In this document: positions 22,841 to 30,032 of the stretch, piece after piece | Position numbering within the stretch: the first letter of the stretch is position 1 | Layout of the letters: the number at the start of each line of letters is the position of its first letter | Assembly: GCF_002902725.1 (NCBI RefSeq) | Contig: NZ_PPRT01000048.1 | Location: 1-39,704, forward strand | Direction of reading: 5' to 3' | DNA: 39,704 bases | Source of the DNA: Staphylococcus caprae | GTDB taxonomy: Bacteria > Bacillota > Bacilli > Staphylococcales > Staphylococcaceae | Position numbers and translations under genes: made by a program | Notes under the pieces: generated by a model | Databases searched by the model: none | Told to the model about the DNA's origin: nothing | Seen by the model: the letters and a program-made list of their open reading frames with translations, nothing else

Positions 22841-23239
22841 ATGACGTATATAAATAAAGAAACAGATTATCGAAACATTCCACGTGAAATGTTAGATAAG
22901 AATATACCAGCTGGTCGAGGCATGGTTAAGTGGGCACCCTTTGCTACATTACCTGAGCAGTTTGAAACAATTCATCAATATATGCTCGACCAAAATAAGA
23001 TAGATAGACCTGTGCTTTCAGATGATCAACTGGCTCAATTAAATATACGCTTACATGAGGCTTTACAAAAATCCCAACCTGTTAATATCAAATTTTATAA
23101 AGAAGGCTATATTGATTTTGTTCAGCTTAATATACATCGCATAGATTCGTTGAATTTTGAAATTGAAGGTATAAAACCTAATACTACATACCATCAAAAG
23201 GTTTCAATCTTAGATATTATTGATATTACCTTCGCATAA
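22841..23239 (+). CDS. YolD-like family protein, SOS-regulated
   Basis: A 132-aa protein of the YolD-like family (PF08863). The conserved start YRNIPREMLDKNIPAGRGMVKWAPFATLPEQ (about 11-42) is typical, and the C-terminal half forms the WYL/Sm-like strands GYIDFVQLNIHRID and HQKVSILDIIDI. In Bacillus YolD-like proteins are encoded beside Y-family polymerases (UvrX/YqjW) and are thought to help translesion synthesis; no polymerase gene is adjacent here. The start is ATG 22841 with GAGGTG upstream; an in-frame TTG two codons earlier is nearer that site. A LexA box between -35 and -10 strongly suggests DNA-damage induction. Confidence 0.83.
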   Translation: MTYINKETDYRNIPREMLDKNIPAGRGMVKWAPFATLPEQFETIHQYMLDQNKIDRPVLSDDQLAQLNIRLHEALQKSQPVNIKFYKEGYIDFVQLNIHRIDSLNFEIEGIKPNTTYHQKVSILDIIDITFA

Positions 23240-23244
23240 AAAAA

Positions 23245-23278
23245 GTTGGCAATAGCTTAACTTTGAGCCGTTGCCAAC
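23245..23278. terminator. Bidirectional terminator yolD-like / 56-aa gene
   Basis: Stem GTTGGCAA / TTGCCAAC with an 18-base loop. The minus strand has a run of seven T after the stem, so it serves the small membrane protein best, and probably the yolD-like transcript too. Confidence 0.75.
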
Positions 23279-23314
23279 CATTATTTAAAAATCAGCTAGT
23301 ATACACTTAACTAA

Positions 23315-23485
23315 TTAATTATTGTTTTCGATATCTGAAACAATTTCTTTTGTTTTTCTTTCAATATCTTCGAAATCTTTTTTGAAAATATAAGCAAAGG
23401 CAACAACACCTACGCCTACAACAACTGTAGTAATAGCTAATAAGCTAAATACAAATTTAAATAAACCTTTAATAAAGTTCCACAT
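23315..23485 (-). CDS. Small membrane protein, 56 aa
   Basis: Short ORF with a good ribosome binding site (GAGGTG, 7 bases before the ATG) and its own terminator. It begins MWNFIKGLFKFVFSLLAITT, has one hydrophobic helix at about residues 8-33 (FKFVFSLLAITTVVVGVGVVAFAYIF), then a charged, probably coiled tail (KKDFEDIERKTKEIVSDIENNN). That predicts a single-pass protein with a cytoplasmic or surface helix. No family is recognised. A likely -10 (TGCTATCAT, minus strand, 23529-23537) lies about 45 bases upstream. The codon pattern and signals make it a real gene; function unknown. Confidence 0.7.
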   Translation of the reverse strand: MWNFIKGLFKFVFSLLAITTVVVGVGVVAFAYIFKKDFEDIERKTKEIVSDIENNN

Positions 23486-23684
23486 TACTTTTCACCTCTA
23501 AAATTAATATGCATATCTACAATACAATATGATAGCATACTTATCTTCTTCGATAAATAAATACCCGTTTCAAAAATGATTATTCTCAATATAAGTAAGA
23601 ATTATGGTAATATGACAAATAAAGATTAATTTAATTATTTTAAATCTAAGTAAAAATAGCATAAATAATAAAGTATCATGCGTA

Positions 23685-23744
23685 TTAACTTAGCCACCAT
23701 GATTTAACTGAATCAGCAATTGCTCTACAACGATCTGTAAACAT
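23685..23744 (-). CDS. Possible 19-aa peptide
   Basis: An ATG nine bases after GGGAGTG, a fair ribosome binding site, opens the peptide MFTDRCRAIADSVKSWWLS. Residues F2, C5, I8/A9, V12 and W15/W16 fall on one helix face, so it would be amphipathic and near-neutral to cationic. On the minus strand TTGAAA, 16 bases and TATTTT form a promoter about 45-75 bases upstream, and a perfect 8-3-8 palindrome lies between these boxes. No clear terminator follows. It could be a small cytolytic or signalling peptide, a leader peptide, or chance. I do not recognise a family. Confidence 0.4.
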   Translation of the reverse strand: MFTDRCRAIADSVKSWWLS

Positions 23745-23783
23745 AGAAATCACTCCCATAAATATTAAAAATTCCCCAACTAA

Positions 23784-23802
23784 AATACAATTCGATTGTA
23801 TT
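23784..23802. promoter_or_regulatory. Palindromic operator-like site AATACAAT-TCG-ATTGTATT
   Basis: A perfect 8-3-8 inverted repeat located between the putative -35 (TTGAAA) and -10 (TATTTT) of the leftward peptide promoter, and about 85 bases upstream of the C45 hydrolase gene. The form suits a dimeric helix-turn-helix regulator. Which one is unknown. Confidence 0.5.
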
Positions 23803-23810
23803 ATTTCAAC

Positions 23811-23853
23811 TAATGTAATGCAATTAACATTAAGTTAATTTCCTATTACATTA
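23811..23853. repeat. Inverted repeat TAATGTAAT ... ATTACATTA
   Basis: Two perfect 9-base arms (23811-23819 and 23845-23853) separated by 25 bases. An inner TAATGT...ACATTA pair (23811-23832) shares the left arm. They lie just upstream of the C45 hydrolase gene and may be regulatory. The AT-rich content makes chance possible. Confidence 0.35.
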
Positions 23854-23885
23854 AAGTAAACATTTGAAAAGAGAGGATGTTCTGA

Positions 23886-24926
23886 ATGCAAAACGTACAA
23901 TCTGATATTATGACTCATCGTGGTTCCCACTACGATTTAGGAGTTGAAACAGCAAAATGGTTACAAACGACTCCCCTTTTAAAAAATCGTGAAAAGGAAT
24001 GGAGAAAAAGAAATCCTCGCTTTGATATAGATGTAAAAGAAACATATCATATCTTTCAAACATATGCTCCGAAAATATGGGATGAGCTCATTGGTATGCA
24101 AGACGTGCTTAACCTTCCAACTAAACAGATCATCCTAAATTTTGGTCATTACCGCTTTACAGATTTAAAAGACAGTGGTTGTACAGTTTTTAAGGGGACA
24201 GACTATTTAATACGTAATTATGATTATCACCCAGCAACATATGATGGAAGATATTTACTTTTCCAACCAAATGATAGTGGTTTGGCTCAAATAGGTCCTA
24301 CTTCGAGAGTGACAGGCAGAATGGATGGGATGAATGAATGTGGACTAGTAATGGCTTATAATTTTATGCATCGTAAAAAGCCGGCCAACGGTTTTGTTTG
24401 TTATATGATAGGCAGACTTATTCTTGAAAATTGTAAAGATGTTCATGAAGCTATTCGACTTTTAAAAGAAATTCCTCATAGAAGTTCATTTAGCTACATT
24501 TTAATGGATAAGAATTTAAACTATGCGATAGTTGAAGTGACACCACGTTCAATTAATGTGAGATATGACCCAATATGTACAAATCATTTCGAATTATTAA
24601 CCCATGAAAATCGCAATTACACGAAAGAGTCTAAAGAGAGATTAGAGCGAGTTATCAAACATACGAATCACACTATTACTAAAGAAGATGCTTTCAAATT
24701 ATTTAACGATCCACAATATGAGATTTACAGTAAACTCTTTAGAAGTTGGTCTGGCACCATTCATACATCTATTTATGAACCAAATACATTAACTGCTTGG
24801 ATGGCACTCGGTGAGAATAACCATGCTACTGAAATAAACTTTTCAAAATGGTTAAATGGCGAAGAATTAAAATTTGATCATTTCAGAGGAGAAATTGACA
24901 CTTCCTTGACTTTCGCAACTTATTAA
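23886..24926 (+). CDS. C45 / choloylglycine hydrolase-like Ntn amidase
   Basis: A 346-aa member of the linear amide C-N hydrolase families (acyl-CoA:6-aminopenicillanate acyltransferase / choloylglycine hydrolase clan). The probable nucleophile is Cys99 in DSGCTVF, preceded by a ~98-residue segment that would be removed by autocleavage. The following RNYDYHP and GRMDGMNECGLVMAYNF blocks are the conserved substrate and oxyanion regions. Members cleave bile salts, penicillin V, acyl-homoserine lactones or peptides; the true substrate here is unknown. GAGAGGATG precedes the ATG, and the upstream region is rich in palindromes. A strong terminator follows. Confidence 0.78.
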   Translation: MQNVQSDIMTHRGSHYDLGVETAKWLQTTPLLKNREKEWRKRNPRFDIDVKETYHIFQTYAPKIWDELIGMQDVLNLPTKQIILNFGHYRFTDLKDSGCTVFKGTDYLIRNYDYHPATYDGRYLLFQPNDSGLAQIGPTSRVTGRMDGMNECGLVMAYNFMHRKKPANGFVCYMIGRLILENCKDVHEAIRLLKEIPHRSSFSYILMDKNLNYAIVEVTPRSINVRYDPICTNHFELLTHENRNYTKESKERLERVIKHTNHTITKEDAFKLFNDPQYEIYSKLFRSWSGTIHTSIYEPNTLTAWMALGENNHATEINFSKWLNGEELKFDHFRGEIDTSLTFATY

Positions 24927-24966
24927 AGTTTTATTTCGGACTAATGCGTGATGAATAAATATGAAA

Positions 24967-25012
24967 ATAGCCCTTAAAATGAACTTTTAAATACATTCAT
25001 TTTAAGGGCTAT
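24967..25012. terminator. Bidirectional terminator C45 hydrolase / DUF4097 gene
   Basis: Perfect 17-bp stem ATAGCCCTTAAAATGAA and its complement with a 12-base loop between convergent genes. Confidence 0.88.
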
Positions 25013-25044
25013 GATACTTAGAAAATGATACTGTCCGACTAAAA

Positions 25045-25881
25045 TTAATCAACAGTTATATCACCATCAACAGTATAAAACTCTAAAATATTATTACTTT
25101 TACCTACTTTGCCTTCTTTAAAGTACTTATTGTTAACAACTTTTTTACCTCGACCAGGATGTAATTTGAGTAATGTGTCGTTAGGTTTTTCTCCAAAGTT
25201 ATATTTAATATTCCCTTGTTTCGTAGAGGCTTTAATATCATTTGAAGATTTCATATTCTTCATAAGAATATCACCTCTATTCAATAAGAATATAGAATCT
25301 TTCAATTGGCTATGATTAACTAATATTTTGCCTAAATTCATTTTTATATTACCTTTTTGAACAGTAGAATCATTAATATTGGCTTTTCTACCAGAGCTCC
25401 CAAAATTTAAATTATTCAAATTTGAATTATCCATTGAAAATAGACGGTGATTGATAACAGTTGTATTATTTACCTTCAAATTTTTTAAATGTATATCACC
25501 GATAAGCGAATCTACATTCAAGTTTTTCAGTTTTTTATCTGGAACTTCTAAAGTAAGTTTTTTCTTATTTCGATGAAAAGGATTAAAATTTAAACCATAG
25601 CCTCTGTTAGTCGCTCGCTTTTCTGTTACTTTTAGTGTATTTCTTTTTTTGGAGACGAAAATATCATTATCTCCTTTATAGTCGATTTTAAATTTTTTAC
25701 CTTCTATAACATTTATTTCTGAACCTATCGTATTTACAGATACATTACTAAAATTGTTACTAAACGTTTTGTAGTAATTTTGCTTTTCATAAGTAGCTTT
25801 ATCAAAAGCAAACCATGTTATCGTTCCACCAATAAAAAACACAATAAATATAATTAAACCGCTAATGAAAAGCTTCTTCAT
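25045..25881 (-). CDS. DUF4097 family beta-strand repeat protein
   Basis: A 278-aa protein with an N-terminal membrane anchor (residues 5-26, FISGLIIFIVFFIGGTITWFAF) and an extracytoplasmic part. The latter consists of repeated short beta strands (IDYKGDNDIFVSKKRN, LNVDSLIGDIHLKNLKV, INDSTVQKGNIKMNLGK, LLNRGDILMKNMK, TKQGNIKYNFG, TVDGDITVD), the DUF4097/putative adhesin pattern. Function is unknown; homologues are often co-encoded with DUF1700 proteins and respond to cell-envelope stress. The ATG overlaps the stop of the upstream DUF1700 gene by four bases, so the pair is translationally coupled. Confidence 0.85.
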   Translation of the reverse strand: MKKLFISGLIIFIVFFIGGTITWFAFDKATYEKQNYYKTFSNNFSNVSVNTIGSEINVIEGKKFKIDYKGDNDIFVSKKRNTLKVTEKRATNRGYGLNFNPFHRNKKKLTLEVPDKKLKNLNVDSLIGDIHLKNLKVNNTTVINHRLFSMDNSNLNNLNFGSSGRKANINDSTVQKGNIKMNLGKILVNHSQLKDSIFLLNRGDILMKNMKSSNDIKASTKQGNIKYNFGEKPNDTLLKLHPGRGKKVVNNKYFKEGKVGKSNNILEFYTVDGDITVD

Positions 25882-26435
25882 TCTCTAACGCTTCCTTTAA
25901 CTGTTTTTATGTACCATAGTAAATATCTTAAAATCAGTTTATGTACTATATGCATAATTTTAAAGGTTAAAACAATAAAAATAATTCCTAAACCGGCCAA
26001 TGAAATCGAAAATAATATATTACTTATTGAGTTATGAAAACCATTAAGTAATGAATAAACGATTAATATTATAGGAGAAAATAAAAGACAAATTGATAAA
26101 AACAATAAAATCAAAAGAAGTAATGCGATAATCACGACAGGTATCAATATAATAAATATCGATAAGATTCCCAAACTTAAAGATGCAAAGATTGCCTTAG
26201 CTATATTTTGAATCGTAGGTTTAGAACTAGCGTAACTAATAGCACTTTTTGCCTTAATTTCTTTAGCTATGTCATAAGGGTCCTTTAATTTTTTTACAAT
26301 TTGCTCTTCATTATTGCCCTTGAGTTCCTCTTCATAAAAAAGATTTTCATACTCGTACATCTTATTATCCTTTTCATTTCTAGGAAGCTCATCCAAGGCT
26401 AATTCTAATTCATTTAAAAAAGTAATCTTATCCAT
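25878..26435 (-). CDS. DUF1700 (HAAS domain) membrane protein
   Basis: A 185-aa protein. The N-terminal ~60 residues (FLNELELALDELPRNEKDNKMYEYENLFYEEELKGNNEEQIVKKLKDPYDIAKEIK) are the HAAS/DUF1700 helical domain, followed by three or four transmembrane segments (about 78-170). In many Firmicutes this protein comes with a PadR-type regulator and a DUF4097 protein as a membrane signalling unit. Here the DUF4097 partner follows with a 4-base overlap, but no padR gene is present nearby. AGGAAGAG lies upstream of the ATG. Function not known. Confidence 0.82.
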   Translation of the reverse strand: MDKITFLNELELALDELPRNEKDNKMYEYENLFYEEELKGNNEEQIVKKLKDPYDIAKEIKAKSAISYASSKPTIQNIAKAIFASLSLGILSIFIILIPVVIIALLLLILLFLSICLLFSPIILIVYSLLNGFHNSISNILFSISLAGLGIIFIVLTFKIMHIVHKLILRYLLWYIKTVKGSVRE

Positions 26436-26499
26436 ATATTGTCACTCTTCCTGAATTTGAATTAAAGAATATGCAATAGCGTACATTCCTCAACTAAAC

Positions 26500-26985
26500 T
26501 TATTTACTGAAGAATTCTATTCTTTTTACTACTTCATCTTTATAAAGTATGCTTAACTTCATTTTATGCTCACGATCTATATATGTAATTGATTTATAAT
26601 GCTTACCAGCAATATTTCTTTTATAGCTGTCTCCGAGTTCGTCTATTACTTCATCAATCGAATCGCCAATTTTAATGCCAAAATTTGTTTTAACATTTTT
26701 ATCTTTGACTAGAACAATACCTTTTATAGTATGGTTTTTATTTTTTACTTTAACTGTTAAATCTTTATGATTTTCATCATTATAAAATTTAAATCTATCT
26801 AATTTAACCTTCTTATTTAATACATATCCTTTTTCTTTAAAATGTTCATTCAAACTAATGTTGTTAATAGTATAATTGGATAAATCTACGGTCTTAATAC
26901 TTTTATAGTACATAATTCCGAATAGTAAAATGATTGCTCCAATCAAAAAAAGGGTTGAAATCACCCATCGATTTTGTATTCGCAC
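26500..26985 (-). CDS. Hypothetical single-pass membrane protein
   Basis: Unrecognised protein with one N-terminal transmembrane helix (WVISTLFLIGAIILLFGIMYY) and a lysine-rich extracytoplasmic domain. The domain contains FGIKIGDSIDEVIDELGDSYKRN, which resembles a small beta/alpha unit. The open frame extends upstream to an ATG at 27045, but no ribosome binding site precedes it. GTG 26985 has GGTGA five bases upstream and is preferred (161 aa), while GTG 26994 is also possible. It ends 64 bases before the DUF1700 gene on the same strand, and no terminator is seen between, so the three may be co-transcribed and linked in an envelope function. Confidence 0.65.
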   Translation of the reverse strand: MRIQNRWVISTLFLIGAIILLFGIMYYKSIKTVDLSNYTINNISLNEHFKEKGYVLNKKVKLDRFKFYNDENHKDLTVKVKNKNHTIKGIVLVKDKNVKTNFGIKIGDSIDEVIDELGDSYKRNIAGKHYKSITYIDREHKMKLSILYKDEVVKRIEFFSK

Positions 26986-27151
26986 TTGAGTCACCACTTT
27001 CACTCTTGTTCTAACTAATATAGCATAAGGAATTTTGAGTTTCATCTAACAACTTAGTCACATTGTGAATCACGTTCGAATTAAGTTAATTAATATCTTT
27101 AAAGTTTAAAAATTGTTATAATATTCTAAATTATCAAAGGAGGTTACTTAT

Positions 27152-27715
27152 ATGACAAGTTTACAAACATATTTTAATAGAAGTCAGTCGCTAGAACAGT
27201 ACATTGAACAAATGAAAGACAACAAAGAGAATTTATTGTCAATTTACAAATCCTTTAGCCCCCCTACAGATGATGATCGTATAAAGCAATTACAACAAAC
27301 AAATTATTCCAAGGTATTAGTCATCACTGAAGACTGGTGTGGAGATGCAATGATGAATCTCCCAATATTAAAACAAATCAGTGAAATATTAAACCTTGAA
27401 GTTAAAGTTTTTCATAGAGATGATGACACAAATCTCATTGACCAATACCTAACTAACGGCAAATCAAGATCTATACCTATATTTGTATTTATGAATGATT
27501 CATATGAACAAATCACTGTATGGGGTCCAAGAGCTAAAGAAGTTCAAACATTCGTCACTGAGCTTAGAAATGATAAATTGCCAAGTAAAGACCACCCTGA
27601 TTATGATGACAAAGTAAAAGAAACGCATCTATTAATTTCCAATAGATTTAAAACTGATTCTTCATTTTGGAAAGCAGTATATAACTCAATCATTACTAAA
27701 CTTTTGTATAAATAG
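27152..27715 (+). CDS. Thioredoxin-like fold protein (thioredoxin_9 type)
   Basis: A 187-aa cytoplasmic protein with a thioredoxin fold. VLVITEDWCGDAMMNLPILKQI (about 55-76) is the active-site region and SRSIPIFVFMN (about 105-115) holds the cis-proline. The usual CXXC is replaced by Cys-Gly-Asp-Ala, leaving a single cysteine, so it cannot act as an ordinary dithiol oxidoreductase. It may use a monothiol mechanism. AAAGGAGG precedes the ATG. It stands alone and converges on the pmt operon. The family (PF14595-like) is widespread in Firmicutes without a defined role. Confidence 0.8.
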   Translation: MTSLQTYFNRSQSLEQYIEQMKDNKENLLSIYKSFSPPTDDDRIKQLQQTNYSKVLVITEDWCGDAMMNLPILKQISEILNLEVKVFHRDDDTNLIDQYLTNGKSRSIPIFVFMNDSYEQITVWGPRAKEVQTFVTELRNDKLPSKDHPDYDDKVKETHLLISNRFKTDSSFWKAVYNSIITKLLYK

Positions 27716-27716
27716 A

Positions 27717-27742
27717 AATACTGAGGCATGTGCCTCAGTATT
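27717..27742. terminator. Hairpin terminator thioredoxin-like / pmtD
   Basis: Palindrome AATACTGAGGCA-TG-TGCCTCAGTATT between convergent genes; the U tract is weak on both sides. Confidence 0.65.
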
Positions 27743-27748
27743 ATCTGA

Positions 27749-28480
27749 TTAAATATCTCTTTTAGCAGCATATAGAATGTCAGCAATAAATAATACAACG
27801 ATTGAAGCAATTGAAATAAACCATTGCCAATGTGAGAATTTAATGTCTTCTGTCATTTTCTCAGTTAAGTAAGTGAATGGGATATACTTAAATGATTTTT
27901 GGATATCGTCACCAATGTGCGGGATTAAACCTATGAAAGGTTGTACGAATGGGACGATAAGTAATAAGAAAATCCCTAAAGTAAAGATTACTGCTGGCTT
28001 TTCAATAATTAACGTTAGTAATAATAAGAATAGTCCAAAGAATAGGAAGAATATAAGGTAAAACCAAATATTATTTAAGAATTTATCTCCATCAACGTTT
28101 GAACCTTTAGTAAATGCTTGAATAATAATGATTACAAGATAATGAAGTAACGTAAATAAGAGAGAAATTAACACTATTGAAATTGTCTTAGCAATAATGT
28201 ATCCAATTCTACTACTTACCTTACTCATGTATAACTGAATCGTACCTTGAGAGTAGTCTCTAGTGATAGTTTTGATGATAAATAATAATCCAGCGAATAA
28301 GAATAACCAGTTTGCTAATATGAATACCATATTATTATCTACTTGGTGAGTCTTAGCGAATGCAGCTTGCATACTTGCTTGGAAGACAGTCATTCCTATA
28401 ACTAGTATCAATGCAAGGTATGTTAAAGGACTTTTCAAAATACTAATTAAATCATATTTGACTAGTTGTAAAATTCTCAT
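27749..28480 (-). CDS. pmtD: PSM exporter ABC permease PmtD
   Basis: Membrane subunit (243 aa, about six transmembrane helices) of the second half of the Pmt ABC transporter. It begins MRILQLVKYDLISILKSPLTYLALILVIGM, the ABC-2 permease style N-terminus. In S. aureus PmtABCD exports phenol-soluble modulins and gives self-protection against them. Its start overlaps the pmtC stop by one base (TAATG). It is the last gene of pmtR-A-B-C-D. The call rests on operon order and composition (GntR, ATPase, permease, ATPase, permease). Confidence 0.88.
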   Translation of the reverse strand: MRILQLVKYDLISILKSPLTYLALILVIGMTVFQASMQAAFAKTHQVDNNMVFILANWLFLFAGLLFIIKTITRDYSQGTIQLYMSKVSSRIGYIIAKTISIVLISLLFTLLHYLVIIIIQAFTKGSNVDGDKFLNNIWFYLIFFLFFGLFLLLLTLIIEKPAVIFTLGIFLLLIVPFVQPFIGLIPHIGDDIQKSFKYIPFTYLTEKMTEDIKFSHWQWFISIASIVVLFIADILYAAKRDI

Positions 28481-29352
28481 TATTTATCACCTCTCTGATT
28501 AATATTAAAGTAAGTATCACGTAAAGAGCTTTTGCGTGTTTCAATATATTTTGGATAAACCTCTTTTTGAGATAATGATTTAAGTAGTGGTTTATAATCT
28601 TTTTGAGCTTTAATCATTATTTCACCAGCATCTTTTTGTGACTGTTGTACTTTATAATGTTCAGTTAGATATTCTAATGTTTTGTTGAAGTCTTCATTTT
28701 CGACAGTGATAATTGTAGTGTCTTCAGGGCCACCATCTTTCATGTTCACATCTTGAACAAAATGACCATCTCTTAGGAATATCGCTCTATCACAAATTAA
28801 CTCAATATCTTCTAACTTATGACTAGAAATTAAAATTTTCATTTCTAATTGTTTTACTAAAGATTGAATTGTTTTTAATACATCGATTGAACCATCAGGA
28901 TCCATGCCGTTAGTAGGTTCATCTAATATTAAATATCTTGGTTTATTCATAAGAGATACAGCTATTGCTAATTTTTGTTTCATACCCATTGAATATTTTT
29001 TTACTTTTTTCTTAATATAAGGTCTCATACCAAAAGCATCGATAATATGATCTGAGTACTCTTTATCGAAATCTTTTCCTAATACTTGAGCAAAAAGTTT
29101 CAAATTATATAAGCCAGACTTATTATCATAAAGTTTAGGATGTTCAATTAAGAAACCTACATTTTCGTCTTTAGATAAATCTACTTTACCTTGATAATTG
29201 ATGATATTACCATTCATAATTTTCATCAAAGTTGTCTTACCTACACCATTTTTACCTATAAGACCAACAATTTGACTGTTTGCAAAATCAAAGTTGACAT
29301 CATCTATGACTGTATTTTGTCCATATTTTTTAGTAATACGTTCTAATTTCAT
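28480..29352 (-). CDS. pmtC: PSM exporter ATP-binding protein PmtC
   Basis: ABC ATPase of 290 aa that pairs with PmtD. Walker A is GKNGVGKTT (about 33-41), the signature YSMGMKQKLAIAVSL at about 121-135, Walker B YLILDEPTNGMD at about 141-152, and the switch histidine is in SSHKLEDIE. A C-terminal ~70-residue extension beyond the nucleotide domain is typical of ABC-2 export ATPases. GGGAGG precedes the ATG, and a 20-base gap separates it from pmtB. Confidence 0.92.
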   Translation of the reverse strand: MKLERITKKYGQNTVIDDVNFDFANSQIVGLIGKNGVGKTTLMKIMNGNIINYQGKVDLSKDENVGFLIEHPKLYDNKSGLYNLKLFAQVLGKDFDKEYSDHIIDAFGMRPYIKKKVKKYSMGMKQKLAIAVSLMNKPRYLILDEPTNGMDPDGSIDVLKTIQSLVKQLEMKILISSHKLEDIELICDRAIFLRDGHFVQDVNMKDGGPEDTTIITVENEDFNKTLEYLTEHYKVQQSQKDAGEIMIKAQKDYKPLLKSLSQKEVYPKYIETRKSSLRDTYFNINQRGDK

Positions 29353-29372
29353 AATAGACCTCCCTCTAGTGA

Positions 29373-30032
29373 TTAGTTTTTAATTTTTTTTATTTGAATC
29401 ACGTAATTAATAATTAAACAGATGATGCTTATCATCAATAATCCATAATTTAAAAAGTATGAATAAATAGTAGGGATATGACTATCATTTCGAGTAATAT
29501 AATTAATCAAAATGAATATAGCAGAAAGAATAATCGGTAATACAATCATAATTCCGAATACATATCCTATATAAGGTACGTCCTTATTCTTTTGTTCTGT
29601 ACTTTTTCTAAAAGCGATTGGAATAGAAAAGAAATTCGCTATTATAAATGAATATGTTGTTGAAAAAGATATCGAATCCGTTTTAATCGTATTCGTTTCA
29701 TATCCATATAGACTAATGATTAAAGCACCAATCAAAGTTAATACTATGCAACTGATGTAGTTGGCATTGAGTAAATCCTTTTTTGAAACTGGCAAACTAC
29801 CAAAGAACAAGTAAGACTGTGAACCACCTAACCTGCGATTAATCCTAAATAGATGTCCAGCATCGACTAAACAAATAATCGTTAAAATGACACCCATCGG
29901 ACCAGATACAACAGAGAAGACTAGATGATGTTTATCAATTAAATGATAAAAAGGAAAGAATAGTAATAATAATCCATAAATTAAAAGTGTCCATCGTCGA
30001 AGTTTAATGTTTCTTATTAGAAGTTGTTTCAT
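29373..30032 (-). CDS. pmtB: PSM exporter ABC permease PmtB
   Basis: Membrane protein of 219 aa with about six hydrophobic segments (for example WTLLIYGLLLLFFPFYHLI near 14-32 and LLMISIICLIINYVIQI at the end). The start ATG overlaps the pmtA stop by four bases (ATGA), indicating translational coupling. In the Pmt system PmtA and PmtB form one ABC half and PmtC/PmtD the other. The sequence is poorly conserved compared with the ATPases, so the assignment comes from operon position. Confidence 0.88.
   Translation of the reverse strand: MKQLLIRNIKLRRWTLLIYGLLLLFFPFYHLIDKHHLVFSVVSGPMGVILTIICLVDAGHLFRINRRLGGSQSYLFFGSLPVSKKDLLNANYISCIVLTLIGALIISLYGYETNTIKTDSISFSTTYSFIIANFFSIPIAFRKSTEQKNKDVPYIGYVFGIMIVLPIILSAIFILINYITRNDSHIPTIYSYFLNYGLLMISIICLIINYVIQIKKIKN

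Noticed and set aside
26986..27045. ATG 27045 as the start of the single-pass membrane protein
   Set aside because: No ribosome binding site precedes it, and it would add a basic stretch before the membrane helix; GTG 26985 or 26994 fits better.
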